Notes under the pieces: generated by a model
Seen by the model: the letters and a program-made list of their open reading frames with translations, nothing else
Databases searched by the model: none
Told to the model about the DNA's origin: nothing
Shown here: piece after piece, positions 5,827-12,236 of the stretch
Position numbering within the stretch: the first letter of the stretch is position 1
How the letters are laid out: each line of letters opens with the position of its first letter
Assembly: GCA_019418625.1 (NCBI GenBank)
Contig: DYBL01000020.1
Coordinates: 1 to 19,059 of the forward strand
Direction of reading: 5' to 3'
DNA length: 19,059 nt
Source of the DNA: Clostridiales bacterium
Lineage (GTDB): Bacteria > Bacillota > Clostridia > Oscillospirales > Oscillospiraceae
Program-made: the position numbers and the translations under genes

Positions 5827-7086
5827 ATGTCACATACCGCCGAGATCATCGCCGTGGGCACCGAGCTGCTGCTGGGCAACATCGCCAACACCAACGCCCA
5901 GGAGCTTTCACAGGCCCTGTCCTCCGTGGGCATCAACGTCTACTGGCACACGGTAGTAGGCGACAACCCCACGCGCCTTGCCGAGGCCGTGGACATCGCC
6001 CGCCGCCGCGCGGACGTGATCCTCACCACCGGGGGCCTTGGCCCCACCTATGACGATCTGACCAAGCAGACCGTGTGCGCCGCGTTCGGGCTGCCGCTGG
6101 TGTTCCACCCGGAGATCCTGGAGGGCATCCGGGCCTACTTTGAAAAAAACGTCCATCTGACCATGCCGGAGAACAACCGCCCCCAGGCGGAGTTCCCGGA
6201 CGGGGCCGTCATCTTCCCCAACAGCGTGGGCACCGCCCCCGGCTGCGCCTTCCAGTGCGATGGCGTCCATGTTGTGATGCTGCCGGGCCCGCCCTTTGAG
6301 ATGCGCACCATGCTGCGCGATCACGCCCTGCCCTATCTGCGCAGGCTCTCCGAAGAGGTCATCGTCTCCCACGACATCATGACCTTCGGTCTGGGGGAAA
6401 GCCCCATGGAGGAGCTCCTCCGGGAGCGGATGACCCACATGGAAAACCCGTCTCTTGCCACCTACGCCAAGCCCAGCGAGGTGCGGCTGCGGGCCACGGC
6501 CAAGGCCCCCACCGCCGAAGCTGCGGAGGCCATGCTGCGTCCCGTGGTGGACGAGGTGTGCGCCCTGCTGGGAGACGTTGTCTACGGCGTGGACGTTGCC
6601 AGCCTGGAAGCCGCCTGCTCCGCTCTTTTGCGCGAAAGGGGCATGACCCTGGCCAGCGCCGAAAGCTGCACCGGCGGACAGATCGCCCAGCGGATGACCG
6701 CTCTGCCGGGAGCCTCCCAGGTCTACCGGGGCGGCGTTGTCAGCTACTGGACGGACATGAAGGCGGATGTGCTGGGCGTTTCCCGGGAAATCCTGGACCG
6801 CTATGGCGCCGTGTCGGAGCAGACGGCCCGGGCCATGGCCCAGGGCGCCCGCCGCATCACCGGGGCGGACGCGGCCGTGTCCGTCACCGGCGTGGCAGGC
6901 CCCGACCCGGACGAGCGGGGCAATGGCGTGGGGCTGGTGTTCATCGGCCTGGACACACCGGAGGGCACCTTCTGCCGCCGCTGTGACTTCGGACGGCGGC
7001 GCCGGGACCGCATCCAGGAGCTGGCCGCCAACCACGCTTTCGACCTGCTGCGCCGCTATCTCTCCGGCGCGCCTTTGACCCTGTGA
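5827..7086 (+). CDS. cinA: CinA family nicotinamide-nucleotide amidase / competence-damage protein
   Basis: 419 residues; ATG at 5827 with AGGAGG 8 nt upstream. The N-terminal MoaB-like CinA domain (1-170) contains AVGTELLLGNIANTN and TTGGLGPTYDDLTKQTV, linked in the family to ADP-ribose pyrophosphatase activity. A middle linker leads to the C-terminal PncC domain (about 255-415) with the AESCTGG motif (Ser280 as the likely nucleophile), VVSYWTDMKADVLGV and VTGVAGPDPDERGNGVGLVF. PncC converts NMN to nicotinic acid mononucleotide in NAD salvage. The motif after TGVAGP reads DPDERG where many homologues have a Gly-rich stretch; this is within family variation as far as I can judge. It follows thiI in the same direction with a disturbed gap between them, which may weaken co-transcription. 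Confidence 0.95.
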   Translation: MSHTAEIIAVGTELLLGNIANTNAQELSQALSSVGINVYWHTVVGDNPTRLAEAVDIARRRADVILTTGGLGPTYDDLTKQTVCAAFGLPLVFHPEILEGIRAYFEKNVHLTMPENNRPQAEFPDGAVIFPNSVGTAPGCAFQCDGVHVVMLPGPPFEMRTMLRDHALPYLRRLSEEVIVSHDIMTFGLGESPMEELLRERMTHMENPSLATYAKPSEVRLRATAKAPTAEAAEAMLRPVVDEVCALLGDVVYGVDVASLEAACSALLRERGMTLASAESCTGGQIAQRMTALPGASQVYRGGVVSYWTDMKADVLGVSREILDRYGAVSEQTARAMAQGARRITGADAAVSVTGVAGPDPDERGNGVGLVFIGLDTPEGTFCRRCDFGRRRRDRIQELAANHAFDLLRRYLSGAPLTL

Positions 7087-7147
7087 CTCCTGTCCTCCCG
7101 GCGGCATATACTGGACTATCCCCATGATGGAAAGGAGTCCAGAACCT

Positions 7148-7771
7148 ATGTGCCAATATCATGACAGCTGCTGTATCCCCGACGTGACCGTGGCGTCCAC
7201 CGTCACCACCGCGCCGGGAACGGATGCCCGCGTATGTGCCCGTCCCACCCCCTGCGGCGTGGAGCTGTCGTTTTTCATTCCCCGGGGCGCCGACGGCGCT
7301 CCCGGTGCAGACGGAGCACCCGGTGCCGACGGTGCCCCCGGCGCAGACGGTGCTCCCGGCCTGCCGGGCATGAGCGCCGCCGCGTCTTTCTTCACGTTCA
7401 TGCAGCAGTTCCAAAACGGGTCTCCCATGGTCCTCTTCCCCGCGGTCAGCGACCCCACCGGGCAGATCACCGCCCTCTCCGACACCCAGATCCAGCTCTC
7501 ACCGGGGACGTATTTCGTCTCCTACCACGTTTCCTCCGTGCTGGACACCGCCGGATATCTCCAGGCGACCCCGTCCTTCAGCGACCGGCCGTTTTTGGAG
7601 TATGGGGTCTACGGCCGCACGGGCACGGACAACGTGAGCATGTCCGGGTCCAGCGCCTTTTTGGCGGTGATCCCGGAAGAAACGGTGTTCACCCTCAACA
7701 TCAATACCAGCTCGGCCAACCGGGAGGGCGAAGCCACGCTGGTCTTTTTAAAGCTGAATCTCCCCTCCTGA
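7148..7771 (+). CDS. Collagen-like repeat protein with BclA-type C-terminal domain
   Basis: 207 residues from the ATG at 7148 (AAGGAG 10 nt upstream); an ATG at 7124 has no ribosome binding site. The N-terminus is Cys-rich (MCQYHDSCCIPDV; Cys at 2, 8, 9, 30, 36). Ten Gly-X-Y triplets follow at 47-76, mostly GAD-GAP repeats. The C-terminal 130 residues are beta-rich (DTQIQLSPGTYFVSYHVSS, GTDNVSMSGSSAFLAVI, TLNINTSSANREGEATLVFLKL) and resemble the trimeric C1q/TNF-like head of BclA exosporium glycoproteins. There is no signal peptide, as in BclA-type spore-surface proteins, so a spore-coat/exosporium or other surface filament role is plausible but inferred. It is a single-gene unit ending at a strong shared terminator; a TATACT at 7107-7112 may be its -10. 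Confidence 0.82.
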   Translation: MCQYHDSCCIPDVTVASTVTTAPGTDARVCARPTPCGVELSFFIPRGADGAPGADGAPGADGAPGADGAPGLPGMSAAASFFTFMQQFQNGSPMVLFPAVSDPTGQITALSDTQIQLSPGTYFVSYHVSSVLDTAGYLQATPSFSDRPFLEYGVYGRTGTDNVSMSGSSAFLAVIPEETVFTLNINTSSANREGEATLVFLKLNLPS

Positions 7772-7773
7772 GC

Positions 7774-7806
7774 AAAAGCCCCGGCCTAATGGCCGGGGCT
7801 TTTTTT
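7774..7806. terminator. Bidirectional terminator between collagen-like gene and ZIP transporter
   Basis: The stem AGCCCCGGCC (7777-7786) / GGCCGGGGCT (7791-7800) has a TAAT loop, with T6 on the right and A4 on the left. It serves both convergent genes. Confidence 0.93.
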
Positions 7807-7812
7807 GCCGCC

Positions 7813-8568
7813 TTATCCCAGTGACACGTCCAGCACCATCATCACCAAAAATCCCGTGATGAAGCCGCAGGTGCCGGAGGGGCCCTGGGCCTGGGGCACC
7901 AGCTCCTCCACCACCACATACACCATGGCCCCGGCCGCAAAGCTCAAAAGCCACGGCATCAGGGGATGTACCGCGCCCGCCGCCAGCACCACCGCCACGC
8001 CGAACAGCGGCTCCACCGCTCCCGACGCCGCGCCGCCCAGAAACGCCCTGAGCCGGGACGCTCCCGCCTGACGCAGCGGCAGAGAGATGGCCGCTCCCTC
8101 CGGAAAGTTCTGGATGCCGATGCCCAGGGCCAGGGCGGCGGCACCAGCCGTCTCCCCGGCGCCCGCCAGGGCGAAGGCCAGGCCCACCGCCATGCCCTCG
8201 GGAATATTGTGGAGGGTGATGGCTGTCATCAAAAGGGCGCTCTGGCGCCGGGACTCCTCTCCCTCCAGCTGACGCAGAAACGGCACGCACGCGTCCAGCG
8301 CCGCCAGAAACACCACGCCCAGCACCATGCCTCCCGCCGCCGGCACCCAGCCGGGCAATCCGCCGCTCTCTTCCGCCTGCTCGATGGCGGGCAGCAGCAA
8401 ACTCCACACGGAGGCCGCCGTCATCACGCCGCCGGCAAAGCCCAGCATAGCTTTCTGGTTTCCGGGTTTTGGCTCCCCGGATACGAAAAACACCGCCGCC
8501 GCGCCCAGGACGGTCATCAAGAAGGTGAACCCCGTCCCCGCGGCCGCGCGGCACAGCGCATACCACAT
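7813..8568 (-). CDS. ZIP family divalent metal transporter
   Basis: 251 residues; ATG at 8568 with GAGGCG upstream. The protein is almost entirely hydrophobic with about eight membrane segments. The two ZIP signatures are clear: TAITLHNIPEGMAVG in transmembrane helix 4 and GIGIQNFPEGAAISLP in helix 5, whose His, Asn, Glu and Asp-equivalent residues form the binuclear metal site. GAMVYVVVEELVPQ in helix 6 gives a further Glu. Members import zinc, iron or manganese into the cytoplasm (ZupT/GufA type); the metal cannot be told from sequence. The region between helices 3 and 4 is short and poor in His. It is transcribed away from guanine deaminase and ends at the shared terminator. A CGGGCGG/CCGCCCG hairpin at 8591-8608 lies in its leader. 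Confidence 0.93.
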   Translation of the reverse strand: MWYALCRAAAGTGFTFLMTVLGAAAVFFVSGEPKPGNQKAMLGFAGGVMTAASVWSLLLPAIEQAEESGGLPGWVPAAGGMVLGVVFLAALDACVPFLRQLEGEESRRQSALLMTAITLHNIPEGMAVGLAFALAGAGETAGAAALALGIGIQNFPEGAAISLPLRQAGASRLRAFLGGAASGAVEPLFGVAVVLAAGAVHPLMPWLLSFAAGAMVYVVVEELVPQAQGPSGTCGFITGFLVMMVLDVSLG

Positions 8569-8646
8569 AGTTCTCGCCTCATTTCAGATTCGGGCGGAGG
8601 ACCGCCCGTATGCCAGTATAGCCGCCGGCGGAGGCAAAGGTGCCAC

Positions 8647-8675
8647 TTGCTTTTCCAGATGGCATGTGCTATGGT
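8647..8675 (+). promoter_or_regulatory. Promoter of the riboswitch-guanine deaminase transcript
   Basis: -35 TTGCTT (8647-8652), a 17-bp spacer and -10 TATGGT (8670-8675), with TGC just before the -10 (extended -10). The predicted start near 8682 lies about 20 nt before the aptamer. Confidence 0.65.
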
Positions 8676-8700
8676 GTAAGTAACGGCATACAATTGAAAA

Positions 8701-8773
8701 GGACTCATATAATTTCGCTTGTACATGGCGCGAAAGTTTCTACGGAGCCGCCGAAGGCTTCTCTATGGGTGTC
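8701..8773 (+). ncRNA. Purine riboswitch aptamer, guanine-type (C at position 74)
   Basis: The conserved purine aptamer core is present in order: CTCATATAAT (P1 5' arm and J1/2), a P2 stem with ATGG in the loop, AGTTTCTAC (J2/3), a P3 stem, and CTATGGGTG (J3/1 and P1 3' arm). P1 pairs 8703-8709 with 8764-8770. P2 pairs 8714-8718 with 8730-8734, plus G8721-C8729 after a two-base bulge. P3 pairs 8744-8749 with 8756-8761. The base before the TATGGG arm (8763, equivalent to xpt C74) is C, which specifies guanine or hypoxanthine over adenine. GG (8727-8728) and CC (8751-8752) can form the loop-loop contact. Departures are U for A at the position-73 equivalent and a six-base P3 loop. Confidence 0.85.
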
Positions 8774-8815
8774 TGGTCAGAGGATGGCTTCCTCCGGCCG
8801 GGCGCTCCTTTTTTT
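8744..8815 (+). promoter_or_regulatory. Candidate riboswitch expression platform with T run
   Basis: A run of seven T (8809-8815) follows GGCGCTCC (8801-8808). That arm can pair with GGAGC-C-GCC of the aptamer's P3 (8744-8752, one bulged base), so terminator and aptamer would exclude each other. GGGCGC (8800-8805) can instead pair with GCGCCC (8851-8856), and that in turn competes with a GCGCC/GGCGC hairpin (8851-8863) next to the ribosome binding site. These pairings were read by eye without energy calculation. Confidence 0.45.
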
Positions 8816-8874
8816 GTGCCGCGTACAAACGGGCTCAGACCCGGGAAAAAGCGCCCATGGCGCGGGAGGTTATT

Positions 8875-10146
8875 ATGGCTCTTACGATTCTGCACGGCAC
8901 CATCATCTCGTCCCCGGCGTTGGGGAAGCTGGACATCACCCCCGGCGGGTACCTTATCGCGGAGGACGGCCGCATCCGCGGCGTTTACGCCGCGCTGCCG
9001 GAATGCTATGCCGGCGCGCCGGTGGAGGAATACGGCGAGGCCCTCATCCTGCCCGCTTTCTGCGATCTCCACCTGCACGCCCCCCAGTACCCCATGCTGG
9101 GCACCGGTATGGACCTGCCTCTTCTGGACTGGCTCAACACCTACACCTTCCCGGCGGAGGCCCGCTTCGCGGACCCGGACTATGCCCGGGACGTCTACCG
9201 CAAGCTGGCCGCCGAGCTCATCGAAAACGGCACCACCCGGGTGTGCATGTTCTCCTCCCTCCACACCCAGGCCACCTGGATCTTGATGGAGGAGCTGGAG
9301 CGGGCCGGCGTCACCGGCTATGTGGGCAAGGTGAACATGGACCGCAACGGCCTGCCCGGCGTATTGCAGGAGGAGACGGCCGAGTCCATCCGCGAGACGG
9401 AGCGGTGGCTGGAGCGGTGCGGCGACTTTACCCATATCCGCCCCATCCTCACGCCCCGGTTCACCCCCTCCTGCACGGACGAGCTGATGGCGTGGCTGGG
9501 CCGCAAGGCCGCCGAGACGGGCCTTCCCATTCAGTCCCACCTGTCGGAAAACGACCGGGAGGTGGCCTGGGTCCATGAGCTCCACCCGGACTGCACCCAG
9601 TACTGGGAGAGCTACCGGAAGTTCGGCCTCTGGAACGAGCGCACCCTCATGGCCCACTGCGTCTGGTCCGATGCGCGGGAGCGCGATGCCATGCGCACTG
9701 CGGGCGTGACGGTGGTCCACTGCCCGGACTCCAACGTGAACGTATGCTCCGGCACGGCGCCGGTGCGCTCCATGCTCCGGGAGGGGCTGAAGGTGGCCCT
9801 GGGCACGGACATCGCCGGCGGCGACCATATCTCCATGTTCGACGCGGTCACCGCCGCCATCCGGGCCTCCAAGGTGCGGCAGATGACCGACCCGGCCCGG
9901 CCGGACTTCCTCACCGTGGCGGAGGCGTGGTATCTGGGCACCTCCGCCGGAGCCGCCTTCTTCGGCGATGCGCCGGGCTTTGCGCCGGGCAACGCCCTCC
10001 ACGCCATCGTCCTCTCCGACGATGACCTGCCCCAGTCCCATCCCCTCTCTCCCGCCGAGCGGCTGGAGCGGAGCATGTACCGGCGGCAGAAAGACGCCCT
10101 CCGGGCCGTGTGGAGCGACGGCCGGAAGGTCTATACCGGCCGGTGA
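8875..10146 (+). CDS. guaD: Guanine deaminase (amidohydrolase superfamily)
   Basis: 423 residues from the ATG at 8875, chosen because GGGAGG lies 5 nt upstream and the protein then begins with a typical beta-sandwich strand; the longer open frame covers the riboswitch leader. It hydrolyses guanine to xanthine and ammonia. Zinc ligands are visible: H66 and H68 in CDLHLHAPQYP, H222 in IQSHLSEN, H261 in LMAHCVW and D312 in LGTDIAGGDHISM. The segment PLLDWLNTYTFPAEARF after the first His pair is the guanine deaminase hallmark separating it from other amidohydrolases. The transcript starts with a guanine-type purine riboswitch, so substrate control in cis is likely. No purine transporter or xanthine dehydrogenase genes are in the window. 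Confidence 0.93.
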   Translation: MALTILHGTIISSPALGKLDITPGGYLIAEDGRIRGVYAALPECYAGAPVEEYGEALILPAFCDLHLHAPQYPMLGTGMDLPLLDWLNTYTFPAEARFADPDYARDVYRKLAAELIENGTTRVCMFSSLHTQATWILMEELERAGVTGYVGKVNMDRNGLPGVLQEETAESIRETERWLERCGDFTHIRPILTPRFTPSCTDELMAWLGRKAAETGLPIQSHLSENDREVAWVHELHPDCTQYWESYRKFGLWNERTLMAHCVWSDARERDAMRTAGVTVVHCPDSNVNVCSGTAPVRSMLREGLKVALGTDIAGGDHISMFDAVTAAIRASKVRQMTDPARPDFLTVAEAWYLGTSAGAAFFGDAPGFAPGNALHAIVLSDDDLPQSHPLSPAERLERSMYRRQKDALRAVWSDGRKVYTGR

Positions 10147-10153
10147 ACCGCGC

Positions 10154-10184
10154 AAAAAAAGAGAGCCTCGCGGCTCTCTTTTTT
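10154..10184. terminator. Bidirectional terminator between guaD and the ABC permease gene
   Basis: GAGAGCC (10161-10167) pairs with GGCTCTC (10172-10178); A7 lies to the left and T6 to the right, so it works for both convergent genes. Confidence 0.92.
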
Positions 10185-10185
10185 C

Positions 10186-10998
10186 TTACTCCAGATTCAG
10201 GTGGCGCTTGAGGAAGTACGCGGTGCCTGCGTAGAAAATGGCGCCGTAGATCACCACGCTGACGATCATGATCCCCATGCCGATGTGGATGCCCAGCATG
10301 GGCGTGATGTGGATATCCACATTCATCAAAAGATGGTGCAGGGGCGACTCGTCCAGGGCCAGGAGCAAAAACGTGCCCAGGATCTGCACGGCGAACTGGA
10401 ACAGGAAGAAAAACGCCACGGACCAGGCCATCTTGTGGTTGGGGCGGCTGTATCCCACCGCCATGGCGGCGTAGAACTGCAGGGCGAAGGCAACGCAGCC
10501 CAGGAAGCACAGCGCCGCAAACTCCAGCATGATGGCGGTGCCGTTGAGGGCGTAGTAAGCGGTCATGGCGTCGAAAATATTCCGCATCTCCCGGATGAGC
10601 GCCGGCAGGAACGTGCCGTCCACGCTCATGACCAGCATGGACGCCATCACCGCCGCGCCCGTGGCCAAAAACCACACGGTGGAGACGATGAGCTTGCTCC
10701 AGATGTGCTGGTGGACCGACACCGGCAGGGTGAACATCAAATAGCCCTCATCGGTGAGAAGGCTCCGGTAGAACCGCTGGATCATGAGGCCGAAGGCGGC
10801 AAAGCACACGCCCAGGATGGCCACCACATAGGCCATGGCCAGCAGGCCCCCCAGCATCCGCAGAAGACGGCTGTCCGCCCCGGTGAGGACCTGGAACGAA
10901 AAGCGCATGCCCAGCGACGTGGCCAGCAGCACCAGATACAGCGGGCCCATGATGCGCCCGGTGGCACGGAACTCGTGCTTCAAGAGTTTTCTCAGCAT
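10186..10998 (-). CDS. ABC transporter membrane permease
   Basis: 270 residues with six or seven hydrophobic segments (about 17-36, 52-73, 105-124, 147-183, 190-214, 236-263) after a short basic cytoplasmic start (MLRKLLKHEFRATGR). That start is typical of ABC-2-like permeases in GntR-controlled operons. LLTDEGYLMFTLPVSVHQHIWSKL after the second helix is the coupling-helix-like cytoplasmic loop common to this group. The ATG (10998) overlaps the ATPase gene end by seven bases (ATGCTGA), so the two are translationally coupled and surely form one transporter. By analogy with YtrABC-type systems, it may respond to cell-wall-active antibiotics; the cargo is unknown. Confidence 0.85.
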   Translation of the reverse strand: MLRKLLKHEFRATGRIMGPLYLVLLATSLGMRFSFQVLTGADSRLLRMLGGLLAMAYVVAILGVCFAAFGLMIQRFYRSLLTDEGYLMFTLPVSVHQHIWSKLIVSTVWFLATGAAVMASMLVMSVDGTFLPALIREMRNIFDAMTAYYALNGTAIMLEFAALCFLGCVAFALQFYAAMAVGYSRPNHKMAWSVAFFFLFQFAVQILGTFLLLALDESPLHHLLMNVDIHITPMLGIHIGMGIMIVSVVIYGAIFYAGTAYFLKRHLNLE

Positions 10999-11687
10999 TT
11001 GAACACCTCCCGGAACAGCGCGTCCACGCTCATGCCCTTGTCCTCCCGGATCTCATCCACCGTGGATTGGAGCACCAGGCGGCCCTGGTTGATGAAAATG
11101 ACCTCGTCCAGCACTTTTTCCACATCGGCGATCAGGTGGGTGGAGATCACCACCGCCGCCTCGGGGTTGTAGTTGCCGATGATGGTGGAGAGGATGTAGT
11201 CCCGGGTGGCCGGGTCCACGCCGCCGATGGGCTCATCCAGAAGATAGAGCTTGGCTGCCCGGCTCATGACCATGATGAGCTGCACCTTCTCCCGGGTGCC
11301 CTTGCTCATCTGCTTGATGCGCTGGTCCGGCCGGATGCCCAGGTGCTCCAGCATCTCCCGGGCCGCCTTGGGCCGGAAATCGGCGTAAAAGTCGGCGTAA
11401 AAGTCCATCAGCTGCTCCACGGACATCCAGGTGGGGATGGCCGTACGCTCGCTGAGATAGCTCACCAGGGTGTGGCTCTCCTTGCCCGGCGTCATGCCGC
11501 AGATGGTCACCTGCCCCTCCGTGGGGGTCAGCAGGCCGTTGGCCAGCTTGATGAGCGTGGTCTTGCCGCTGCCGTTGGGGCCCAGCAGTCCCACGATATG
11601 GCCCGGCTCGATCCGCAGATCCACGCCCTCCAGCGCCTGGACATGGCCGTAGCGCTTGCTTAAATTCTTACACTCCAGAACCGACAT
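10992..11687 (-). CDS. ABC transporter ATP-binding protein (YtrB-type)
   Basis: 231 residues; the ATG at 11687 has AAGGAGG 9 nt upstream. Walker A is GPNGSGKTT (36-44), the signature is degenerate (MSKGTREK, 127-134, instead of LSGGQ), Walker B is LYLLDEP (147-153) and the H-loop is ISTHL (181-185). The relaxed signature is usual in ATPases of GntR-regulated exporters. DFYADFYADF (95-104) comes from a 12-bp tandem duplication in the DNA and lies in the helical subdomain. The gene start overlaps the end of the GntR gene by 20 bp, and its own stop overlaps the permease start, forming a tight three-gene operon. Confidence 0.93.
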   Translation of the reverse strand: MSVLECKNLSKRYGHVQALEGVDLRIEPGHIVGLLGPNGSGKTTLIKLANGLLTPTEGQVTICGMTPGKESHTLVSYLSERTAIPTWMSVEQLMDFYADFYADFRPKAAREMLEHLGIRPDQRIKQMSKGTREKVQLIMVMSRAAKLYLLDEPIGGVDPATRDYILSTIIGNYNPEAAVVISTHLIADVEKVLDEVIFINQGRLVLQSTVDEIREDKGMSVDALFREVFKC

Positions 11688-12060
11688 GTTCTGCTCCCTC
11701 CTTATCCGTCTCCCGCCGCAGAAGCGACACGATCTCCTCTTCCCGGTAGCCCAGGCGCCCCATGGCCGCAACAAACGCGCGGATGTGCCGCCGGGCCAAC
11801 TCCCGTTTCGCGTTTTCGATCATCTCGTGATCCTCCGTTACAAATCTGCCTGCGGTGCGCTGGCTGTATACCAGCCCGCACCGCTCCAGCTCCGCCAGTG
11901 CCCGCTGCATGGTGTTGGGGTTCACCCCGGCCTCCGTGGCCAGGTCCCGCACCGATGGCAGCCGTTCCCCCGGCGCAAACACACCGGAGACGATGCCCAC
12001 CTGGATCTGCTCGATCAGCTGGGCATAGACCGGCGCGTCATTGGAGATCTGCCATTTCAT
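11668..12060 (-). CDS. GntR family transcriptional regulator (YtrA subfamily)
   Basis: 130 residues; ATG at 12060 with AGGAGG 7 nt upstream. A winged helix-turn-helix fills residues 1-75 (PVYAQLIEQIQVGIVSGVFAPGERLPSVRDLATEAGVNPNTMQRALAELERCGLVYSQRTAGRFV), the standard GntR DNA-binding fold. Only a short helical tail of about 50 residues follows, which defines the YtrA subfamily and is used for dimerisation rather than large ligand binding. It leads an operon with an ABC ATPase and permease. A perfect inverted repeat lies across its own -10 region, so autorepression is very likely. The inducer is unknown; relatives are relieved by envelope-targeting peptides or glycopeptides. Confidence 0.93.
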   Translation of the reverse strand: MKWQISNDAPVYAQLIEQIQVGIVSGVFAPGERLPSVRDLATEAGVNPNTMQRALAELERCGLVYSQRTAGRFVTEDHEMIENAKRELARRHIRAFVAAMGRLGYREEEIVSLLRRETDKEGAEHVGSGV

Positions 12061-12087
12061 CGCGTGCCTCCTCTCGCGTTTGTATTG

Positions 12088-12109
12088 TTGTATTAAGTGA
12101 TTAATACAA
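12088..12109 (-). promoter_or_regulatory. Operator palindrome TTGTATTAA-GTGA-TTAATACAA
   Basis: A perfect 9-bp inverted repeat with a four-base centre lies 28 bp before the GntR gene start and overlaps the -10 element. Its position and symmetry suit a YtrA-type dimer acting as autorepressor. Confidence 0.8.
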
Positions 12110-12133
12110 TAGCACAGTTTCAGGATTTGTCAA
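12106..12133 (-). promoter_or_regulatory. Promoter of the GntR-ABC operon
   Basis: On the minus strand, a perfect -35 TTGACA (12133-12128), a 16-bp spacer and an extended -10 TGC-TATTGT (12111-12106). The -10 overlaps the palindromic operator. Confidence 0.75.
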
Positions 12134-12159
12134 GGGGGCGGGCAAAAGTTTTTTCCGAC

Positions 12160-12193
12160 AAAAAAAGCCCCCGGAGGAAAGTTCCTCCGGGGG
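12160..12193 (-). terminator. Terminator after the HAD phosphatase gene
   Basis: CCCCCGGAGGAA (12168-12179) pairs perfectly with TTCCTCCGGGGG (12182-12193); on the minus strand it is followed by seven T (12166-12160). It insulates the GntR promoter from read-through. Confidence 0.92.
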
Positions 12194-12236
12194 TCTTCTC
12201 TTTCTATTAGGGCACGGCGTCCGGGCCAGGCCAGCC

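Noticed and set aside
1..7086. Competence island linking comM and cinA
   Set aside because: Both genes are widespread in bacteria regardless of competence, lie in separate units and no com genes accompany them.
7300..7365. CRISPR-like or satellite repeat
   Set aside because: The periodic sequence is in frame and encodes Gly-X-Y collagen triplets; there are no spacers.
8780..8794. GAGGA/TCCTC hairpin as the riboswitch terminator
   Set aside because: The stem has only five pairs and ends 14 nt before the T run, so it cannot be the terminator stem itself; it may be an internal element of the platform.
8740..10155. 471-codon minus-strand open frame opposite guanine deaminase
   Set aside because: Shadow frame of a clear enzyme gene, low-complexity composition and no ribosome binding site.
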